From an uncultured Oscillospiraceae bacterium (GTDB taxonomy: Bacteria; Bacillota; Clostridia; Oscillospirales; Ruminococcaceae), in the NCBI GenBank assembly GCA_902490585.1, contig CABUEI010000001.1, positions 1 through 64,000 on the forward strand: 64,000 bases of DNA, read 5' to 3'. Of the stretch, positions 24,688-33,260 are shown piece after piece; positions within the stretch are counted from its first letter, which is position 1; each line of letters starts with the position of its first letter. Below the pieces are notes generated by a model. That model saw only the letters and a program-made list of their open reading frames with translations, ran no database searches and had not been told where the DNA came from. Both the position numbers and the translations under genes were made by a program.

Positions 24688-26925
24688 ATGCCCGCACCGA
24701 AAAGAAGAGGCAGACCGAGAAAAGAAGAATCCGCCGCTAAAATCACTACAGAAAAAAATTCCGCAACAAAAAAATCAGCCGCTAAAAAAACTACCGCAAA
24801 AAAGCCGTCTGCACCTGCTAAAAAGACGCTGAAGCCGCAGGGAGATACCGTTTTTGCACTTGATATCGGCACAAGGACGGTTGTTGGGGTTCTCGGATAT
24901 ATGGACGGTGAAACGTTCCGTGTTACCGATACCGAGAGCGTTCCGCACTTAAAGCGTGCTATGATAGACGGACAGGTTGAAGATATAGAGCAGGTCGCAA
25001 AGGTCGCACGCACGGTCAAGGAAACGCTTGAACAGCGCAACGGCATTAAGCTTACCGAAGTTTCGGTTGCCGCCGCAGGACGTGCGCTCAAGACATATCG
25101 TGTATCTATGGACTTTGACGTTTCCGACAAGAACACGATCACCGCAGACATGGTACGCACCATGGAATACGAAACGATACAGAAGGCGCAGAGCGGAATT
25201 GACGAGAAATTCCGTGATGAAGATGCGGTTTTCTACTGTGTCGGTCACTCGGTAGTGCATTATTACCTTGACGATTATGTAATGGTAAACCTTGAAGGTC
25301 ATAAGGGCGACAAGGTTACAATAGAGCTCATCGGTGCATTCCTGCCCGAGGTTGTTGTAGAGGGTCTGTATGCCGTAACCGACAAGACAGGACTCAAAGT
25401 AAAGAGCATGACGCTTGAGCCTATCGCCGCAATGAACGTAATAATTCCGCCCGAAATAAGACTTATAAACATCGCTCTTGTCGATATCGGCGCAGGCACT
25501 TCGGATATTGCGGTTGCCCGTGACGGTGCTATAGTTGCCTACGCAATGGCGACTGTCGCAGGCGATGAAATAAGCGAGGATATAGTAAGGAAATTCTTTG
25601 TTGATTTCAACATGGCTGAGAGTATGAAGATACAGGCAAGCGGCGACACGGACAGTATTACATACCGTGATATATTCGGTAGAGAGCAGACTATATCAAA
25701 GGCGGACTTCTTTGAAAAATGCAGTCCGTCCGTTGACAGCCTTGCTGATGTAATAAGCCAGACGGTTTGTGACGCAAACGGTCAGAGCCCTGCCGCAATG
25801 TTCCTTATAGGCGGCGGAAGCATGGCAAACGGACTTACAGACGCACTTGCAGAAAAGCTTGGAATTGACCCCGGCAGAGTTGCCGTGGGCGGTCAGGAAT
25901 TTCTCAAAAACGTTGATGTCGGCGACAGAAAACTGGGACCCGAATATGTAACCCCTGTCGGCATTGCAGTTACTGCCTGTACGAACATGGCATACGATTT
26001 TTCGACCGTGACGCTCAACGGCGAACAGGTAAGAGTGTTCGATACAAAGTCGCTCAGCGTGTTTGAACTGCTCGGCTCAGCAGGCTTCAAGACCTCGCAG
26101 ATAATGGGTCACAGCGGTGCAGGACTTAAATTCACTCTGAACGGCGAAACAAAGATGATCAAAGGCATGGCGTTCACACCTGCCGTTATAACAGTCAACG
26201 GCAAGCCTGCCGCACTTACGACCAAGGTAAAACAGGGCGATGATATTACGCTCGAGCCTGCCGTAAACGGCGAAAACGCACACGCATTCATCCGTGACTA
26301 TGCCCCCGATATATCAAAAGCGAACGTTATATTCTGCGGTGAAAACGCAGTAGCGGGAAAACGTGCCTACGCAAACGGAAAAGAGGTCGGCAAGGACTAC
26401 GAGATCCAGCCGCTCGACAATATAGAAATACACGACGCAAGAACGCTCGGAGCATTCCTCATGCAGTACGGAGGCGATACCGAAACCGCTACGGTATATG
26501 TAAACGGCGAGGAAAAGCCCGAAAGCTATGTTCTGCGTGACGGCGATATACTCGGATTTGACAAACGAATATCAGAAACTGTCGCACAGCACGTTGCTGT
26601 CGCACAGCACGTTGCTGTCGCTCAGCACGTTGCTGTCGGACAACCTGAAACGGCTGTATCTTTGGCACAGCAGGCGTATGAAAGCACAGTTGAGAGTGCA
26701 GAAGAACAAGGAAACTTTGTATCAATAATATTCAACGGTATTCCGACCGATCTACCCGAAAAGGAAAGCAAAACGCCGTATATGCTTATCGACCTGTTTG
26801 AAAGAGCGAATATTGATATTGAAAATCCCACACGCAGACTTGTACTTTCGGTGAACGGCAGCAGTGCGAAATTCACCGACAAGATACAGTCAGGCGATAT
26901 AGTTGTAATAAAGCAGGAGGACTGA
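24688..26925 (+). CDS. FtsA/PilM-fold ATPase with AT-hook-like Lys-rich N-terminus and repeat-bearing C-terminus
   Basis: 745-aa actin-fold protein of the FtsA/PilM group. Residues 5-12 (KRRGRPRK) match an AT-hook, and residues 13-50 are Lys/Ala-rich like a histone-H1 tail. The FtsA-like core runs from about 54 (FALDIGTRTVVGVLGYM) through the second phosphate loop (LVDIGAGTSDIAVA) and adenosine motif (FLIGGGSMANGL) to about 445. Beyond it are modules resembling small beta-grasp domains (VTLNGEQVRVF, ITVNGKPAAL, VYVNGEEKPE), three AQHVAV repeats at about 632-651 and a final ThiS-like end (SVNGSSAKFTDKIQSGDIVV). Classical FtsA is about 420 aa with a C-terminal membrane helix; neither tail is standard. 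No ftsZ is nearby. Confidence 0.85.
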   Translation: MPAPKRRGRPRKEESAAKITTEKNSATKKSAAKKTTAKKPSAPAKKTLKPQGDTVFALDIGTRTVVGVLGYMDGETFRVTDTESVPHLKRAMIDGQVEDIEQVAKVARTVKETLEQRNGIKLTEVSVAAAGRALKTYRVSMDFDVSDKNTITADMVRTMEYETIQKAQSGIDEKFRDEDAVFYCVGHSVVHYYLDDYVMVNLEGHKGDKVTIELIGAFLPEVVVEGLYAVTDKTGLKVKSMTLEPIAAMNVIIPPEIRLINIALVDIGAGTSDIAVARDGAIVAYAMATVAGDEISEDIVRKFFVDFNMAESMKIQASGDTDSITYRDIFGREQTISKADFFEKCSPSVDSLADVISQTVCDANGQSPAAMFLIGGGSMANGLTDALAEKLGIDPGRVAVGGQEFLKNVDVGDRKLGPEYVTPVGIAVTACTNMAYDFSTVTLNGEQVRVFDTKSLSVFELLGSAGFKTSQIMGHSGAGLKFTLNGETKMIKGMAFTPAVITVNGKPAALTTKVKQGDDITLEPAVNGENAHAFIRDYAPDISKANVIFCGENAVAGKRAYANGKEVGKDYEIQPLDNIEIHDARTLGAFLMQYGGDTETATVYVNGEEKPESYVLRDGDILGFDKRISETVAQHVAVAQHVAVAQHVAVGQPETAVSLAQQAYESTVESAEEQGNFVSIIFNGIPTDLPEKESKTPYMLIDLFERANIDIENPTRRLVLSVNGSSAKFTDKIQSGDIVVIKQED
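26581..26634 (+). repeat. 18-bp in-frame tandem repeat, three copies
   Basis: GTCGCACAGCACGTTGCT three times, one copy with a single change (CACAG to CTCAG), inside the FtsA-like gene; it encodes VAQHVA tandemly. Near identity at DNA level suggests recent slippage expansion. Confidence 0.9.
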
Positions 26926-26926
26926 C

Positions 26927-28546
26927 TTGCAGATTAAGAAACTCACGGCGGTTGCACTTGCCGTTATAATGCTTGCAGGCTGTTCGGAAGTTGATTATTC
27001 CGATATATCGGCAGATAATTCTTCCGAAACAACTGCGGCACAGGATACGTCCGTACCCGAGGCAAACATAGTAACAGAGAACAAGATAAAGGAATACAAG
27101 ATCAACAAATCGTCATACAACTATGCTCTTGAAGCTGAAAAAATCGACGGTACAAAGCTTATATCGGACAGCAAGAAGTACAGCGGTGACGGGTATATAA
27201 CAATCGGTTCGTATAACTCGGTTTCGTTTGATATAGAGGTACCGTCAACGCAGTTTTATGACATAGCGATCACCGCTCTGTCGGACGACGGCGGAAGCAT
27301 AACGCTTATCATAGACGGCGACAAGCAGATCGACAGCGAAAACGGCGGTTATAAGCGTATAAACGGCGAGCTGTACGGCGCATATAACATCGTACAGAGC
27401 GACACTTTTGAAAGTCGCTCGCTCTGCCCTGTCTATCTTACGCAGGGAACGCACAAAATAACGCTCCAGACGGTAAAAAACAGTGTTTCGATAGATAAGA
27501 TCACAGTAAAAAATACCGAAAAAGCAAGCGACAAACGTTACAGCGAGGCAGGAACGTGGATCTCCGGAAAAGACGTGAACACAGAGCGTATAGAGCTTAT
27601 GGACTATCTCAAAAGCATATACGGCAAGAAAACACTCACGGCACAGACGGTAACTCCCAACACTAACACGGAAATTGACGCAATAGTAAAGAACACCGGA
27701 CGTTTTCCTGCAATAAGAGCAAGCGATTTAAGATATTATACGGCAAGCGGCTCAAAGCTTGTCAAGAACAACACCGACATTCAGCTTTCACAGGAATGGG
27801 CGAAAAACGGCGGTATAGTGTCATACACATGGTATTGGTATACTCCGATTGGCAAGACAACATTCTACCGTAACGAAAGCAGTTTTGATGTCGGTGCGGC
27901 AATAAGCGATTATGAGGATCTGGCAGTTATGAACGAAGAATCGCTGGCTATTCTTCTGGAAGACGAAACAATTTCAGAAGAGTGCTATGCGGTGCTGTCG
28001 GACATGGACGCAATAGCAAAACAACTTTCGGTACTGAAGGACAGCGGCGTTACCGTACTGTTCAGACCGCTCCCGACAGACAGCGCAGGCTGGTACTGGT
28101 GGGAGAAAGACAGCAAGACTTATAAATGGCTTTGGCAAACAATGCACAGACGATTTGACGAATTGTACGGGCTGTCAAATCTGCTGTGGGTATATACGGC
28201 AGACGTTGACCCTCAGATGTTCCCGGGTGATGACTATGTCGATATAATCGGCTGTGACGTATACGACAACACAGATACCGCTCATCTTGCGGCAATGTAC
28301 GCTACGGACGCATTATCCCTTAACAAGCGTATGCTGGCACTTACCGAATGTGCTGTATCGCCCGACCCCGATATAATGGTAAGGGACAACGCAATGTGGC
28401 TGTGGACGGCTATGTGGAATGGTAAATATCTCATAAACGAAAGCGGAGAGCTTACAGGCAACTATATATCGGTTGACGAACTCAAAAAGTTCTACAACCA
28501 TGAGGCGACGATCACAAGGGACGAGATAGAAAAAGCGGCTGAATAA
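26927..28546 (+). CDS. GH26-like lipoprotein with CBM35-like domain, acid/base residue missing
   Basis: 539-aa predicted lipoprotein (TTG start, AGGAGG 6 nt upstream; lipobox LAGC with Cys20) anchored outside the membrane. Residues ~65-205 form a beta-sandwich resembling CBM35. Residues ~220-520 match the GH26 mannanase/lichenase barrel. The acid/base motif, normally RPLHE followed by W-F/Y-W-W, is RPLPT-DSAGWYWW at about 380-392, so His-Glu is Pro383-Thr384. The nucleophile Glu474 (LTECAV) is kept. The loss suggests carbohydrate binding rather than hydrolysis, or an altered mechanism. The start is 1 nt after the FtsA-like stop. Confidence 0.85.
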   Translation: MQIKKLTAVALAVIMLAGCSEVDYSDISADNSSETTAAQDTSVPEANIVTENKIKEYKINKSSYNYALEAEKIDGTKLISDSKKYSGDGYITIGSYNSVSFDIEVPSTQFYDIAITALSDDGGSITLIIDGDKQIDSENGGYKRINGELYGAYNIVQSDTFESRSLCPVYLTQGTHKITLQTVKNSVSIDKITVKNTEKASDKRYSEAGTWISGKDVNTERIELMDYLKSIYGKKTLTAQTVTPNTNTEIDAIVKNTGRFPAIRASDLRYYTASGSKLVKNNTDIQLSQEWAKNGGIVSYTWYWYTPIGKTTFYRNESSFDVGAAISDYEDLAVMNEESLAILLEDETISEECYAVLSDMDAIAKQLSVLKDSGVTVLFRPLPTDSAGWYWWEKDSKTYKWLWQTMHRRFDELYGLSNLLWVYTADVDPQMFPGDDYVDIIGCDVYDNTDTAHLAAMYATDALSLNKRMLALTECAVSPDPDIMVRDNAMWLWTAMWNGKYLINESGELTGNYISVDELKKFYNHEATITRDEIEKAAE

Positions 28547-28567
28547 CTATGAAAGGCGGTGAAATAA

Positions 28568-29371
28568 TTGAGCAGAAAACAGGCAATGTATGACAAGCTG
28601 ATAAGCGGTAATTTTTCTGTTGAAAACCGTTATTTCACCTTTATTTCAAGGCATAAAAAGCTGCACGGAAAGTTTCCTGTATTGTCATGGGGCTACGCAT
28701 CGCTACTCTATATAAAGTACAGGATATTTCATTTTCCAGACAGAAAATTCGGGCAATTCACAAAATCGGCAGAAGAAACCGCAGAAATTCTTTGCAAAGC
28801 CGATATAATATCGTTTGACATTTTCGACACGCTGATTTTCCGCCGTATTACTCCGAAACAGCTCTTTGAAAATACCGGTGAAACGCTCGGAATAACGGAT
28901 TTTGCCGATATCAGAACCGACTGTGAAAGTAAGGCACGGAAAGAAAAGAAAGAGCCGTGCTTGAATGATATTTATCGTATTGCAGTAAAGGAAGAAAGGT
29001 TTACGGACAAGAAAGCTGAAGAGGCGATGAAAGCTGAATGTGTTGCGGAATTTTCGGCTTGTTACGCAAACCCGTTTATGCTTGAAGTGTACAGCAAAGT
29101 GATTTCAAGCAAAAAAACGGTTATTATCACAACGGATATGTATCTTACTGAAAGCGTTATTTCAAAACTGCTGTATGATAACGGCTTCAGAGGTTTTGAA
29201 AAGCTTTTTGTTTCATGCGAATACGGGTGCGGAAAAGCAGACGGAAAACTGTATGAGATAGTCAAGAGTGAATACGGTGATAAAAGAATCGTTCATATAG
29301 GTGACAATTATATGAGTGATGTTCTGATGGCGGAGAAAGCCGGGGTTGAAGCGGTGTATTATCGGAAATAG
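28568..29371 (+). CDS. HAD-like hydrolase domain protein
   Basis: 267-aa protein; residues 1-75 are basic and aromatic, of a kind found beside polysaccharide-synthesis genes, followed by a HAD-type core: motif I FDIFDTLIFRR (about 83-93), motif II ITTDMYLT, motif IV HIGDNYMSDV. The TTG start at 28568 has AAGGCGG 8 nt upstream. Third gene of the FtsA-like/GH26-like run, ending at a terminator. Substrate unknown; these HADs often appear in surface-glycan loci, which fits the GH26-like neighbour. Confidence 0.8.
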   Translation: MSRKQAMYDKLISGNFSVENRYFTFISRHKKLHGKFPVLSWGYASLLYIKYRIFHFPDRKFGQFTKSAEETAEILCKADIISFDIFDTLIFRRITPKQLFENTGETLGITDFADIRTDCESKARKEKKEPCLNDIYRIAVKEERFTDKKAEEAMKAECVAEFSACYANPFMLEVYSKVISSKKTVIITTDMYLTESVISKLLYDNGFRGFEKLFVSCEYGCGKADGKLYEIVKSEYGDKRIVHIGDNYMSDVLMAEKAGVEAVYYRK

Positions 29372-29378
29372 AATAACA

Positions 29379-29415
29379 AAAATCCGACAGGTTGTGTTCC
29401 TGTCGGATTTATTTA
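29379..29415. terminator. bidirectional intrinsic terminator
   Basis: AAATCCGACAGG-TTGTGTT-CCTGTCGGATTT with T/A runs on both sides, between the convergent HAD-like and radical SAM genes. Confidence 0.85.
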
Positions 29416-30303
29416 TACGCCCTCTAAATCCCATTCGGGAGTGTATTCAAATGTTGCGCTTGCTTTATCCTGCGTGTAACCGTCAAAGCCGAGTTCTGCG
29501 GCGTAATCGGTAACAGAGTTATACTCGAATGTTGTCAGCTTCCTTGAAAGATTTTTTATTTCAAGTGCTTTTCCGCATGGCGTATACTGCCGCATAAGAC
29601 TTATACGGATATCATCTGTCGGCACCGTTTCTTTGAGTATATCAAGCACTTTCATACTGTCATGACGGCAACCGGGTAATACAAGGTGTCGCACAAGAAC
29701 GCCTTTTTTCATAATTCCGTTTTCATCGAAATGTACCTTTCCTGTCTGACGGTACATTTCGGCTATTGCCGCCGTGGCTGTCTGCGGATAGTCGGGAGCT
29801 GAGGAATATTCACGGGCGAGTTCGGGTGAAGCGTACTTGAAATCAGGCAGATAAATGTCAACCAGTCCGTCAAGCATTTCAAGCGTTTCAACTTTTTCAT
29901 ATCCACCGCAATTATATACAACGGGAATTTCAAGCTGTGGCTTTATTTTCTTCAGCACGCCTGCTATAACATCGGCGTAATGGGTCGGGGTTACAAGGTC
30001 GATATTATGTGCACCCTTTTCCTGTAGTTCGAGCATTATTTTGCCCAGACGCTCAGGCGATATTTCTTTACCGTAACCGTCACGACTTATCGGCATATTC
30101 TGGCAGAATATACATTTGAGCGAACAGCCCGAAAAGAATATGGTTCCTGCTCCTTTTCCGTCTGTCCCCGATATGCAGGGTTCTTCGCCGAAATGGAGTG
30201 ACGCTTTTGCTATTTTAAGTCCTTTTACAGAACATACGCCTGTTGTTTTACTGCGGTCGATACGGCAGTTTCTGGGGCATAATGTACATGAAGATAAAGG
30301 CAT
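29413..30303 (-). CDS. radical SAM protein of the pyruvate formate-lyase-activating (PflA-like) group
   Basis: 296-aa radical SAM enzyme. The [4Fe-4S] motif is CSLKCIFC (Cys60, 64, 67), preceded by an N-terminal Cys cluster (Cys6, 9, 13, 24) typical of the PflA-related family (TIGR04337/YfkA-B neighbours), with a VTPTHY motif and YNCGGYE strand. It probably binds SAM and makes a radical for an unknown partner; no pfl-like partner gene is adjacent. Monocistronic, convergent with the HAD-like gene and sharing its terminator. Confidence 0.88.
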   Translation of the reverse strand: MPLSSCTLCPRNCRIDRSKTTGVCSVKGLKIAKASLHFGEEPCISGTDGKGAGTIFFSGCSLKCIFCQNMPISRDGYGKEISPERLGKIMLELQEKGAHNIDLVTPTHYADVIAGVLKKIKPQLEIPVVYNCGGYEKVETLEMLDGLVDIYLPDFKYASPELAREYSSAPDYPQTATAAIAEMYRQTGKVHFDENGIMKKGVLVRHLVLPGCRHDSMKVLDILKETVPTDDIRISLMRQYTPCGKALEIKNLSRKLTTFEYNSVTDYAAELGFDGYTQDKASATFEYTPEWDLEGV

Positions 30304-30317
30304 ATAATTCTCCCTTT

Positions 30318-30349
30318 AAAAAACCGCCCCGGGTTATTGGGGCGGTTTA
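30318..30349 (-). terminator. intrinsic terminator of the PrsA-type foldase gene
   Basis: Minus strand AACCGCCCC-AATAACCC-GGGGCGGTT then TTTTTAAA. Confidence 0.9.
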
Positions 30350-30364
30350 AATTTCAGATTATTT

Positions 30365-31792
30365 TTATTCTGATGTTGTGGTGTCGGACGATGTTTCCGA
30401 TGAGGTTTCGCTGTCAGCCTTTGAATCTGCCGAGCTGTCGGAGGATTCGGACGAATCGGATGAAGTATCCTCTTCCTTGGTTATGTTCAGCTTATCATAG
30501 TCATATTCATAGCCGACTGCATTACGCCATTCTTCGATAGCATTGTTTGTTGCATCGCTCTGACGTGATGTGAGAAGTTCTTCCTTTACGGTCTTCTTGT
30601 ACTCGTTGATGTCGGAATCGGAAACGGTAGCCTTGCTTTCGTACTTGACAATATAATAACCGCCGTCTGTGGCGATAAGTCCGCTTACATCGCCGGGGTT
30701 TTCAAGACCGAATACACCGTTGTAAAGTGCTTCTGAAAGTCCGTCCTTATTGTTGAGAACAAGGGTTGTCTGACCTGCGGTATCTTCGCTGTAGGCACTG
30801 CTGTATTCCTTGATCACGGCATCAAAGTCTGCACCGTCAGCCGTAGCCTTGGCAAGTGCTGTTTCTGCCTTGCTCTTTATTTCTGCGAGCTTTTCATCAC
30901 GGAGCTTATCAATCTCTGCGTCATCTGCACCGCTTTCATTTCTCTTGGCGTTGATTTCCGCATAATCCGATGAGGGAATAGATACTACAATATACTTTAT
31001 TCTTCTTGCGTCATCGGGTACCCATACCTTCTGATATTCGGAATCGTTTGCATAATCGGATACGCTCTTTTCGTATGCGGATTTTGCTTCTGCTATCAGC
31101 TTTGTGATATAGTCGTCAACCTCGGAATCGGCAACGGTTATATCCTTTATAAGATAGTCGTTGACTTTCTTCTGGATTGCGGTGTTTGTCTGCCATTTCA
31201 GGAATGTTTCCTCAGAAAGACCGAATCCCGAAATATACTCGTTGAAAAGTTCCTTTTCCTTTTCAAGAATCTTTTCTTCGGTTGCATCATCCTGCGTTTC
31301 CGACGTATCGCTTGTGCTTATACCGAGTGCGTCCTTTGCCTTTGTTTCAAAAGATGCGTACCAGTCGTTGAGGTTCTTCTGATATGTTGTTTCAACCTCT
31401 TTTATCTCATCTTCCGAAAGAGTGTCAAGTCCGAGCTCCTCTGCCTTTTTGAGAATGAGCTTCTCGTTTGTCAGCATATCTATGATATTTTTTCTGTAGT
31501 ACTGAGCGTAAGCGGAATAAGCGGTATTTGTTTCGTCAAGTCCGTAGTTTGTAATTGTGAAAGAATACTCGGAATAGAAATCCTTGAACTTGATTTTGTA
31601 ATAGTCCTTTTCCTCGTCAGAAAGCGAATCAACGGTAGTCCATGCTACAACATCATCATCGCTTGCTGTCCATATATTTTCTGTGCTTGTTGTGCTGTCT
31701 GTACCCGATGATGATAAAATGCTGTCGCTACAGCCCGAAAACATCATTGTGCAGGCAAGTATTGCGGCTACAGCCGCTGTTCTCTTCTTCAT
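30365..31792 (-). CDS. prsA: PrsA-type peptidyl-prolyl isomerase lipoprotein
   Basis: Extracytoplasmic foldase that helps secreted proteins fold after Sec export. The 475-aa form starts at ATG 31792 (MKKRTAAVAAILACTMMFSGC, lipobox Cys about 21), with AAGGA upstream; a longer frame to 31894 is rejected as it buries the signal. A long N-terminal helical chaperone region with SurA/TF-like repeats (GLDTLSEDEIKEVETTYQKNL) precedes a parvulin-like PPIase domain (ARRIKYIVVSIPS...DGADFDAVIKEYS) and an acidic, Ser-rich tail. Catalytic competence was not judged. Confidence 0.85.
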   Translation of the reverse strand: MKKRTAAVAAILACTMMFSGCSDSILSSSGTDSTTSTENIWTASDDDVVAWTTVDSLSDEEKDYYKIKFKDFYSEYSFTITNYGLDETNTAYSAYAQYYRKNIIDMLTNEKLILKKAEELGLDTLSEDEIKEVETTYQKNLNDWYASFETKAKDALGISTSDTSETQDDATEEKILEKEKELFNEYISGFGLSEETFLKWQTNTAIQKKVNDYLIKDITVADSEVDDYITKLIAEAKSAYEKSVSDYANDSEYQKVWVPDDARRIKYIVVSIPSSDYAEINAKRNESGADDAEIDKLRDEKLAEIKSKAETALAKATADGADFDAVIKEYSSAYSEDTAGQTTLVLNNKDGLSEALYNGVFGLENPGDVSGLIATDGGYYIVKYESKATVSDSDINEYKKTVKEELLTSRQSDATNNAIEEWRNAVGYEYDYDKLNITKEEDTSSDSSESSDSSADSKADSETSSETSSDTTTSE

Positions 31793-31866
31793 TTCTATTA
31801 ATCCTTCCTTAAAATGTGCAGTAGGATATTTGTGTAAATTGTATAACGTACTGCTTTGACTATATA

Positions 31867-31894
31867 AGTATATCACAAATTTAGAAAAAATCAA
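31867..31894 (-). promoter_or_regulatory. sigma-A-type promoter of the foldase gene
   Basis: Minus strand TTGATT (31889-31894), 16 bp, TATACT (31867-31872). Confidence 0.6.
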
Positions 31895-32021
31895 AACAAA
31901 TTTGCAAAAAAGAGGGTGAATTTTTTGTGAAAATGTGTTATACTTGTATTGAATATAATGAGATAGCTGTAAAATCTTAATTTCAGCCGTCTATTAAAAC
32001 TTACCCGGAGGTAAATTCAAG

Positions 32022-33200
32022 TTGAAAAAGCTTTCAAGATACATAAAAATACTGGCTCTTGCGATGGCGGCAGTACTTACACTCTGTGCCTGCTCGGGCG
32101 AAAACGCAAGCTCGGACGACAGTTCTTCAATGCCAAACTACGCTCCCGATACGTCTGCAAAGGTCGGATATGTATATAATGAAGAGGTGTCACGGGACAA
32201 CATGACATATATGTTTGAGAAAAGCCGTAAGGATATAGAAACGGCACTCGGACTTGAAACGTGCTATGTTGACGGCGTTGCGGTATCACAGTTTGAAAGT
32301 GCGGTAAAGGCACTCAAGAACGAGGGTTGCAGTATTATCGTTTCCGCTTCTCACGTTTTTGCAAACTCCGCACTCAGCTACGCAAAGAAAGATAAAGATG
32401 TATATATATTAAGCTACGGCGGTACGGCATCGCTCACAAACCTCACCACATTCCGTCCGAAACTGTATCAGCCTGCGTTTATCTGCGGTACGGTAGCCGC
32501 ATGGAATTCATCTTCACATAAGATAGGCATTGTGGCAGACGACCTGATGTATTGCTCGAACGGTGTTGTAAACGCATTTGTACTCGGTATTCAACAGATT
32601 TACAAGGAACGTGAAACCGACGTTGAGATAATCTACGCCGAAACAAAGGCACAGACCGAAACGGCGGTAAACACGCTCGAAAGCAGAGGCTGTGACGTAA
32701 TATTCTCGTACCAGTCTAACGACTACTGTATGTACTACTGCGATTCGATAGGAATGAAGTCGATAGGATTTACAAACGACATGGCTTATTCCGCTCCGAA
32801 ATACGGACTGGTCGGATATTATCTTGGCTGGGCAACATATATCACAGATACGGTAAGAACCTGCATAAACGACAACTTCCTTGCCGAAGATTATCTCGGC
32901 GGATTCAGCGAGGCTTTCGTAAAACTGACGCCTTATTCGGCGGCTTGCAAAAAAGAAACGCTCACCATTGCCGATACGCTTTACGACTATGTAAAGAAAG
33001 GCAAGGCAAAAATATTCGAGGGCGAAATCCGTGACAAAGACGGACTGGCAAGAGTAGGCGCAGGCGCAACACTTGACGACTTACAGATACTTACTATGGA
33101 TTATCTCGTTTACGGCGTTACTTATATTGATAATATAATAGACCCCGTGCCGAACCCCGTAACTTCCGATCTTACAGTAAAGACGGAATATATTTCATAA
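32022..33200 (+). CDS. BMP-family substrate-binding lipoprotein (PnrA-like)
   Basis: 392-aa lipoprotein (TTG start, GGAGGT 9 nt upstream; lipobox LCAC with Cys near residue 24) with the BMP (basic membrane protein) periplasmic-binding fold: MTYMFEKSRKDIETALG, CSIIVSASHVFAN, YGLVGYYLGWATY. Members typically capture purine nucleosides for an ABC importer; no permease or ATPase gene is adjacent, so the partner must be elsewhere. A weak TATAAT near 31954 may be its promoter. Confidence 0.85.
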   Translation: MKKLSRYIKILALAMAAVLTLCACSGENASSDDSSSMPNYAPDTSAKVGYVYNEEVSRDNMTYMFEKSRKDIETALGLETCYVDGVAVSQFESAVKALKNEGCSIIVSASHVFANSALSYAKKDKDVYILSYGGTASLTNLTTFRPKLYQPAFICGTVAAWNSSSHKIGIVADDLMYCSNGVVNAFVLGIQQIYKERETDVEIIYAETKAQTETAVNTLESRGCDVIFSYQSNDYCMYYCDSIGMKSIGFTNDMAYSAPKYGLVGYYLGWATYITDTVRTCINDNFLAEDYLGGFSEAFVKLTPYSAACKKETLTIADTLYDYVKKGKAKIFEGEIRDKDGLARVGAGATLDDLQILTMDYLVYGVTYIDNIIDPVPNPVTSDLTVKTEYIS

Positions 33201-33210
33201 ACACAAAATT

Positions 33211-33256
33211 AAAAGGCTGTCACATCGCTCCTTATCGGCGTGACAGCCTTATTTTT
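33211..33256. terminator. bidirectional intrinsic terminator
   Basis: AAAGGCTGTCAC...GTGACAGCCTTATTTTT with a 16-nt loop, between the BMP gene and the convergent recD2. Confidence 0.85.
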
Positions 33257-33260
33257 ATGT

